NCBI GenBank assembly: GCA_013368315.1
Contig: JAACJM010000092.1
Coordinates: 186,001-250,000, forward strand
Source of the DNA: Tetrapyrgos nigripes
Lineage: Eukaryota; Basidiomycota; Agaricomycetes; Agaricales; Campanellaceae
Reading direction: 5' to 3'
Length of the DNA stretch: 64,000 bases
Shown piece after piece: positions 58,607 through 64,000 of the stretch (positions are counted from its first letter, which is position 1; each line of letters begins with the position of its first letter). The notes beneath the pieces are model-generated. The model saw nothing but the letters and a program-made list of their open reading frames with translations, made no database searches and was not told the origin of the DNA. Position numbers and translations under genes: made by a program.

Positions 58607-60991
58607 ATGTCTTCAAGTTTTTCCTGGCTCTTTCCACTTCTCGCCGCCTTACAATGCGTCGTTGTTAATGCTCTCCACACACAAATCCCCTCCATCAGAT
58701 CCTTCACCGAATCCAACTCCTCTAGCCCTTTCGTCATCACTCCCCAAATAACCATAGTCGTCGACTCGAAATTCCAAGACTCTGGGTCACCCGGACCTTC
58801 CCTACTATCCTTCGCGCGGACTTTTCGTTTAGACCTTGTCGCTGTGACGGGGTTTGATGAGAGGGATGTGCCAGAGGTCAGGGTTGGGAGTGCGCCTTCA
58901 CTGGCACCCGACCAGGACACTAGTAGTAGAACTACTCCTACGGTGTTCCTGACTCTAGGCGCCGATGCTTCCAACCTTAAACTATTCAAGGGTGAAGAAA
59001 CTGGAGAGGGATACGAGTTTGAGATTACCAGCACAATGTTTACTATAAGGGGTGTAGAGGCTATTGGTGCTTGGTGGGGTGCGTTGTCTTCCAACTTTTT
59101 TTCAACTTGGAAACTAAGCTATGCTCTATGTATGTATGTAGGAACGCGAACTCTCCTTCAACAAGCTCTCTTATCCTTATCCCTCGCTGCAAGCAACGAA
59201 ACCTCCTCTATCCCCATATCTTCCGGCTCCGGATTCGACGCCCCAGGGTGGGAAATCCGAGGTTTCATGCTCGACGTAGGAAGACATTGGTTTGAACTCT
59301 CATTCCTATCGGACCTCTGCATCTACGCCTCCTTCTTCAAAATGAACGAATTCCACGTCCACGCTTCTGATTTCGTTATTGACGAGCACGCTATCACCGG
59401 TAGAACTGGTTCTCCCTCCCCTGATGCCTGGAAATCCCTCTACGCCACTCTCCGCTTTCAGCCTTCCCTCCAGTCCCCCATCATTGGCATTATAGCCCCC
59501 TTTGCGAACGAAACTTACTCTCACTCCTCCTTCTCAACTTTCCAATCCACCTGCTTGCAGCACGGAATCACAATCATACCCGAAATCGACACCCCCGCTC
59601 ATTCGGTGGTGATATCGAAATGGAAACCCGAATTAGCGATTCCCGGCCAGGAGGATTTTCTGAATATCAGTTTTCCAGAAACGATTCCCACTGTACAAAG
59701 CATTTGGGAGGAATTTCTTCCGTGGTTTAGTACAAACTCGGAGGTGGGGACGGGAGTTGAAGTATCAATCGGAGCAGACGAATACTCTTCCTCTTTGGCG
59801 GACGATTACATCTTATTCGTTAACACGATGAACGACTACATCTCGAGCACTAGCGAGAAGGCTATGCGGATTTGGGGTACAAACGAACCCAGCCGCACTG
59901 GGCAAACCATCTCCACGAATGTGACGATTCAACATTGGTCCTTCCCCGGAGGCTCAATTCCCGTGAGGCTTATGGAGGAGGGCTATAGGGTTATTAATTC
60001 CGAACAGGCGTTCCTATACCTCATAGGAAAATCCTGGAGCGATGGGGTGTCAAAGTTTGATTTGGACTCGGACGATACGATTTGGACTGGAGCACCTAAC
60101 GGAGGAGGCTGGGCTCCTAATATCTTTAGTCAAACGGATTCCTCTAATAATACAACTCCGTCTAACCCCCTCCTCCGTGGGTCGATTATGGCTTGTTGGA
60201 ACGATTTTGGGAATAATGCGACGACGCCGTTGGAGTTGTGGTATCAGTTGAGGAAGAGTTTGCCGTTGGTGGGGGAGAAGATGTGGGCTGGGGCAGATGG
60301 TGTGCCATCGTCGCCATCGAGTCAGACGCATAGGTTAACCCAAGATGAATTCAACCAAGTCTATCCAATCCTCAACAAAGGCGCTCCAGGACAGAATCTC
60401 AATAGGGCGGTTAAGGGGTTGAGTGCACCTGCGACTGTGTACCAGTTCCAGGAGATCAATCCTACTCATCTGGTGAAGACTGGCGTAGACTCGGTCGGAC
60501 CACCGTATACGCTATCGTTCGATTTACGTCTGGCCAACTCCAGCAATCGTAGGGGTAATGGACACGTTCAAATTCCTCTATTCACTGGCATCGACTCTGT
60601 TCTCTTTCTCGATATCTTCCCCTCCCCCTCCACTAGCAACCGCGATAGTAACTTTTCTCTAACATTCCAAGACCCCGTAACAAACAAATTCTACCCTCTG
60701 TCCTCCTTCGGACCTCCTACTCTGCCAGGGGTTCCTGTTCAGATTTCCGTACCTTTCAACTCGGAGGAGTTTACAAAGGTGGTGATTAGTGCGACGGAGA
60801 GGGGGACTAGTATCACCATTGGCACTGATGAAGATGATGGGGTGACGAGGTTTTGGGAGTCGGTGATTGGGATATCAGGGGATCATCTTAGGTTGGTTAA
60901 TATGAGCTTTGCGGCTCCGGCTGCTGTTATTGGTGATGAGGGGCTTACGGGAGAGATGAGGAATGTTAGGTTGAGGATTGGAGACGACTAA
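58607..60991 (+). CDS. Secreted GH20 beta-N-acetylhexosaminidase
   Basis: Exons 58607-59078 and 59142-60991; 773 aa. The 63-nt intron (GTGCGTT...GTATGTAG) is a multiple of three and stop-free, so it is easily missed; removing it restores AWWGTRTLLQQALL. The N-terminal signal peptide is SWLFPLLAALQCVVVNAL. The GH20b-like N-terminal domain is followed by the catalytic barrel: GWEIRGFMLDVGRHWFEL, KMNEFHVHASDF, IPEIDTPAHSVVISKW, and the catalytic Asp-Glu in VSIGADEYSS, with IWGTNEP and MACWNDFG later. A C-terminal stretch of about 170 residues resembles a concanavalin-like sandwich. It removes terminal GlcNAc from chitin fragments or glycoproteins outside the cell or in the wall. Confidence 0.9.
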   Translation: MSSSFSWLFPLLAALQCVVVNALHTQIPSIRSFTESNSSSPFVITPQITIVVDSKFQDSGSPGPSLLSFARTFRLDLVAVTGFDERDVPEVRVGSAPSLAPDQDTSSRTTPTVFLTLGADASNLKLFKGEETGEGYEFEITSTMFTIRGVEAIGAWWGALSSNFFSTWKLSYALCMYVGTRTLLQQALLSLSLAASNETSSIPISSGSGFDAPGWEIRGFMLDVGRHWFELSFLSDLCIYASFFKMNEFHVHASDFVIDEHAITGRTGSPSPDAWKSLYATLRFQPSLQSPIIGIIAPFANETYSHSSFSTFQSTCLQHGITIIPEIDTPAHSVVISKWKPELAIPGQEDFLNISFPETIPTVQSIWEEFLPWFSTNSEVGTGVEVSIGADEYSSSLADDYILFVNTMNDYISSTSEKAMRIWGTNEPSRTGQTISTNVTIQHWSFPGGSIPVRLMEEGYRVINSEQAFLYLIGKSWSDGVSKFDLDSDDTIWTGAPNGGGWAPNIFSQTDSSNNTTPSNPLLRGSIMACWNDFGNNATTPLELWYQLRKSLPLVGEKMWAGADGVPSSPSSQTHRLTQDEFNQVYPILNKGAPGQNLNRAVKGLSAPATVYQFQEINPTHLVKTGVDSVGPPYTLSFDLRLANSSNRRGNGHVQIPLFTGIDSVLFLDIFPSPSTSNRDSNFSLTFQDPVTNKFYPLSSFGPPTLPGVPVQISVPFNSEEFTKVVISATERGTSITIGTDEDDGVTRFWESVIGISGDHLRLVNMSFAAPAAVIGDEGLTGEMRNVRLRIGDD

Positions 60992-61122
60992 GGTGTAGGG
61001 GATTAGGATTAGGGAAGACTCACTGTTCTGTGCTGAAATTTTGGGCTGGGATACCCAAGAGAATGGCGCAAAAACCATCGTTTTCATCCCTCTATCACTT
61101 CTTCCATCCACATCTTTCACTA

Positions 61123-61336
61123 ATTTTAGCACTGTGATATGGCAGACGCTCTTGACCATCATAAGACTTTTATAGTGATATTGTTATTTTTGACAGAATC
61201 TTAACACGAACGATGATTCTCAGGCAGACTTCTATGTGTTCTCGGATCCTGATGTCGGAATCAGAGAGCAATATGACTATAAAAGTCTTAGGATAGAACG
61301 TGAGTGGCTTCTCTTCCATATCACAGCGCTAAATTC
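61123..61336. mobile_element. Small inverted-repeat element (about 210 bp)
   Basis: Imperfect terminal inverted repeats of about 60 bp. They contain CTGTGATATGG (61134-61144) with CCATATCACAG (61317-61327) and a perfect 15-bp pair TAAGACTTTTATAGT (61162-61176) with its complement (61276-61290). Non-coding. It lies between the GH20 gene and the last gene. Confidence 0.65.
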
Positions 61337-61522
61337 TCAAACACATCACTTGATTATGACACATGAGAGGTCTTGTTGGACAGTGGCATCACGCCTGTCT
61401 GGACTAGGGATCAACTAAGCTACTTTAATTAACAATTTTGCGCATTGCACGGAACTTCGTTGGCGCGCGCTCCCATTCAAACTTAAAAGCTAAGACTGGA
61501 GGTTTAGAGATATCACCAAAAT

Positions 61523-64000
61523 ATGCCCCCCGAGTTCTCCGAAGCAGCGCTAGAAGAGGCTCATGCCGCCATCAAGCTCAGCAAGAGTCATCGTCCTTCA
61601 AAGGGAGAGCAGCGTCTCGAAAAATTAGGTTGGTACCTCCCTCATATTTCACTTCTCAATCACCTCAATGTATACACAGACAACATCGGATCTATCCTGA
61701 GTAGTGACACAACATCAGACGCTTTCTCGCTTGTCAAGGACGGTATCAGCAATTTTGAAGAGAATAGTAAGTTGCTGATATCCGTCCTCGATGAGGTTGC
61801 CAAAGTGCATCCATTCATCCAAGGTAGTATTTTATAGATCGGTCAGACACCTGGGTTGCTGATACTAATTTTTGAAATCACAGTTGCGGTCTCGGTTTTC
61901 AAAGCAGGACTAAACTTGGAGCTAACACGACGGGAAAATGACGACAAAGTTCTTACGCTGAACCTGACCATGTGTGATATGATGGAGACGCTTATATTGT
62001 ATGTTCTAGCCTTGACTTTATTCACAATATATTGACTCATGCACATTTCAGACTAAAGCAAACTGTGAATTCCGAACAGCCCGGCGCTGATGGTCCTTCG
62101 ATTGAGGATCGGTTGAAGACACGAATGGGCGCGATTGTTGACACCATTAAGCGTTGCGCAAAGGTGTGCGATACCTACCAGAAGCGACGCACAGCTGGTG
62201 CGTAGACCCTTTTATACTTCAGCCTCTACAGTTTCATACTATGTACTTTCACAGTGAAACTGTTCATGAGCTCAAAATGGCAGGGCACATTCGCAGAGGT
62301 TGCCCAGCAATTTGCTGAACACAAGAGCGGTATCCAGTTTGACCTCCAGCTCCACATCAGTGGCAAGCTTGGCAATGCCAACGCAATGCTCGTTGAGATG
62401 AAGACAACCATGTCTCAAGTCAAGGAGAATATCACTGAACTCATGAAGACAATTTTTGAGCGCTTATGTACCCCCGAAGAGCGCGAACTCTCAGAAAGAT
62501 TAGCCTCCCAGGGTGGTGCAGATGTTGTACTCAAGAACGACCGACTACTTGGGGAAATTCTCAAACAGCAGAAGACACCAAAAGGCAACAAGCAACAGAC
62601 GGCCACAGAGCTACAGAAGGAGGTGGAGAAAGGAGTGGACCAGATTCTTGCAGAAGAAAAGTTCTTCAATTCGAAGTTTGATGCAATGCTCAAGCAGATG
62701 GAAGAGGACAGGGGGACAATCAAACGCGAAAGTGATCGTGTAATAAACGCAGTACTCTCTGGCCCTCATGAGCGGATTGTTGACCGAGTGAGTCCTAATG
62801 CTGGCGGCATCCCAAACCCTACCCCGTATTGACTCTTCCCTCAGGACATGTATCATATCTGGAAAGAGATGGTAACATATTTTCTATTCTTTGCAAACTA
62901 TTCTCATGAATTAATAGGGATGGAAAGGCAGCGTCAAAGCCAAGCACCTTGCTATGGCACTCCGTGACCACTTTGCTGAAGGAAGTGACGCTGCAGCACT
63001 GGCTGCTATCCACGACATCACAACTACAACCAAGAGTGATTCAGATTCAGCTGCGCAGACTGTTGAGAAAATAGCAGAAATTGCTCGATCTGCAGAAAGC
63101 TCTAGTATGGAAGACAAATGGACAATGCAGTTCATCACTGTTGGGAGGTTGCAGCCAATTATGGAAGCTCTTGATGACGATGCATCATCGCTTGTCACTG
63201 TAGCTGAAGTCAACGCTTTTACTGCAGCACGTCCCTTCAACTGGAGGTGAGGCTTTGAATAGAGTTTGCAATATGCTTGAAACTAACTTAGATAAGTCTT
63301 CCACGTTGGATAGCATTCTGGGCTTATGGTGAGTGCAAATTTCAGAGGTCCCTGTGTCCGTATTCATGCGAGTTCTCATAGGCTTTGAGATGGCCGTGCA
63401 ATGGTACTTCCGTCGCATACGCAAGTTGTTTGCAGATATATCTGCAGCCTCGCAGTTTGCACTTAAGACCAACCGTGGGGTTATTGCCAGATTCATCACG
63501 TCCTGGGAAATTTTACTTGTTGAGAACTTCCTCTCAGGGCTCCGTGACACTGATGAATGGGATGACACCGACTGGAATCTCGATGCCACATTTTTGAAGT
63601 TCAAGGACTATATTATCGAGAACGAGATGGGGATGGACCGTAGGCTTCGAGCGGTCAATTACATCATTGATGAGGTCAACACGTTGACCATGGTTACCGG
63701 GGCGGTTAGGCTTGAAAAGGTAAGTTTATTGCATATTTTCACTGTCCTTTTTGTCTGAAGAATGAATGAAATAAGTACATCCTACCCATTCTTTTTCTGC
63801 TATTTAGGAGGAGTCTGGCTATCATCTCTCTAGCGAAAACTGCAAAGCTCCATCCAGAAGAGCTTGGAGAAATTCAATACTCGATCATGATCCTGATGGA
63901 GGAGGTAGCGCGTAGGGCTCATACTATGCAAGGTCGGTACCGATCCTTTATGTGGCCTCCTGATATGTCTTAAGCTCTAAGCACTCTATCAGCCGTATAC
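61523..64000 (+). CDS. EF-hand-like protein of unknown function (3' end outside window)
   Basis: Exons 61523-61823, 61884-61998, 62052-62197, 62255-62787, 62845-62871, 62918-63246, 63297-63328, 63382-63719, then further; 607 codons to 63719 with all phases consistent. The N-terminal 200 residues are helical (LGWYLPHISLLNHLNVYTDNI, FEENSKLLISVLDEVAKVHPFIQ, FKAGLNLELTRRENDDK) and resemble helper domains of fungal STAND/ankyrin proteins. A long coiled-coil-like part follows (LLGEILKQQKTPKGNKQQTA). Near residue 460 is an EF-hand-like loop (EALDDDASSLVTVAEVNAF) followed by LPRWIAFWAYG. Downstream a coding-looking stretch (LAIISLAKTAKLHPEELGEI, 63817-63930) is in another frame than the 63719 donor predicts, so an extra splice or a frameshift is possible. 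Confidence 0.7.

Overview
The window is nuclear DNA of a mushroom-forming basidiomycete (Agaricomycetes). The evidence is short GT-AG introns of about 45-110 nt (one GC-AG), families typical of that class (DUF6534 and DUF6535 membrane proteins, KDZ transposase, PL3 pectate lyase), chromodomain Ty3/gypsy elements and a tyrosine-recombinase retroelement. No operons, bacterial signals, rRNA, tRNA or CRISPR were seen.

Layout. About 1-50 kb is a transposon-rich accessory region. It opens with a minus-strand Ty3/gypsy copy (family A, 1-1691) whose LTR lies next to a broken cyanase gene (1734-3368, minus). That gene is also split by a 1.1-kb terminal-inverted-repeat element (1826-2945) flanked by a 9-bp duplication. 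A decayed chromovirus follows (about 5.0-11.0 kb), then a 704-bp fold-back repeat and a small inverted-repeat element (11.2-12.1 kb). Two head-to-head paralogous DUF6534 genes (13.7-15.0 kb minus, 16.75-18.3 kb plus) flank tandem repeats. A small unknown multicopy gene (18.8-20.0 kb minus) carries a family A solo LTR, and a complete-ended but internally deleted family A element lies at 20263-24843. From 24.8 to 38.2 kb there is almost no recognisable gene, only several layers of dispersed, tandem and inverted repeats. A degenerate KDZ transposase (38.2-41.5 kb minus) and a tyrosine-recombinase retroelement (43.2-48.35 kb plus) close the region.

About 50.5-64 kb is an ordinary gene island: a DUF202 membrane protein, a secreted PL3 pectate lyase, a large DUF6535 membrane protein divergently paired with a secreted GH20 hexosaminidase, and the start of a many-exon EF-hand-like protein. 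A hAT-like miniature element and another small inverted-repeat element lie between them.

Common threads. Nearly every premature stop in the retroelements and the KDZ gene is a TGA where CGA (Arg) is expected, and the recombinase and the cyanase each have a Cys where a catalytic Arg is expected. This fits C-to-T decay at CpG. Family A elements have a 10-nt primer-binding site complementary to the predicted 5' end of their own transcript, as in self-priming Tf1/sushi elements, and an undescribed conserved reading frame upstream of gag. A short motif pair related to the 19-20 kb gene recurs across the TE region.
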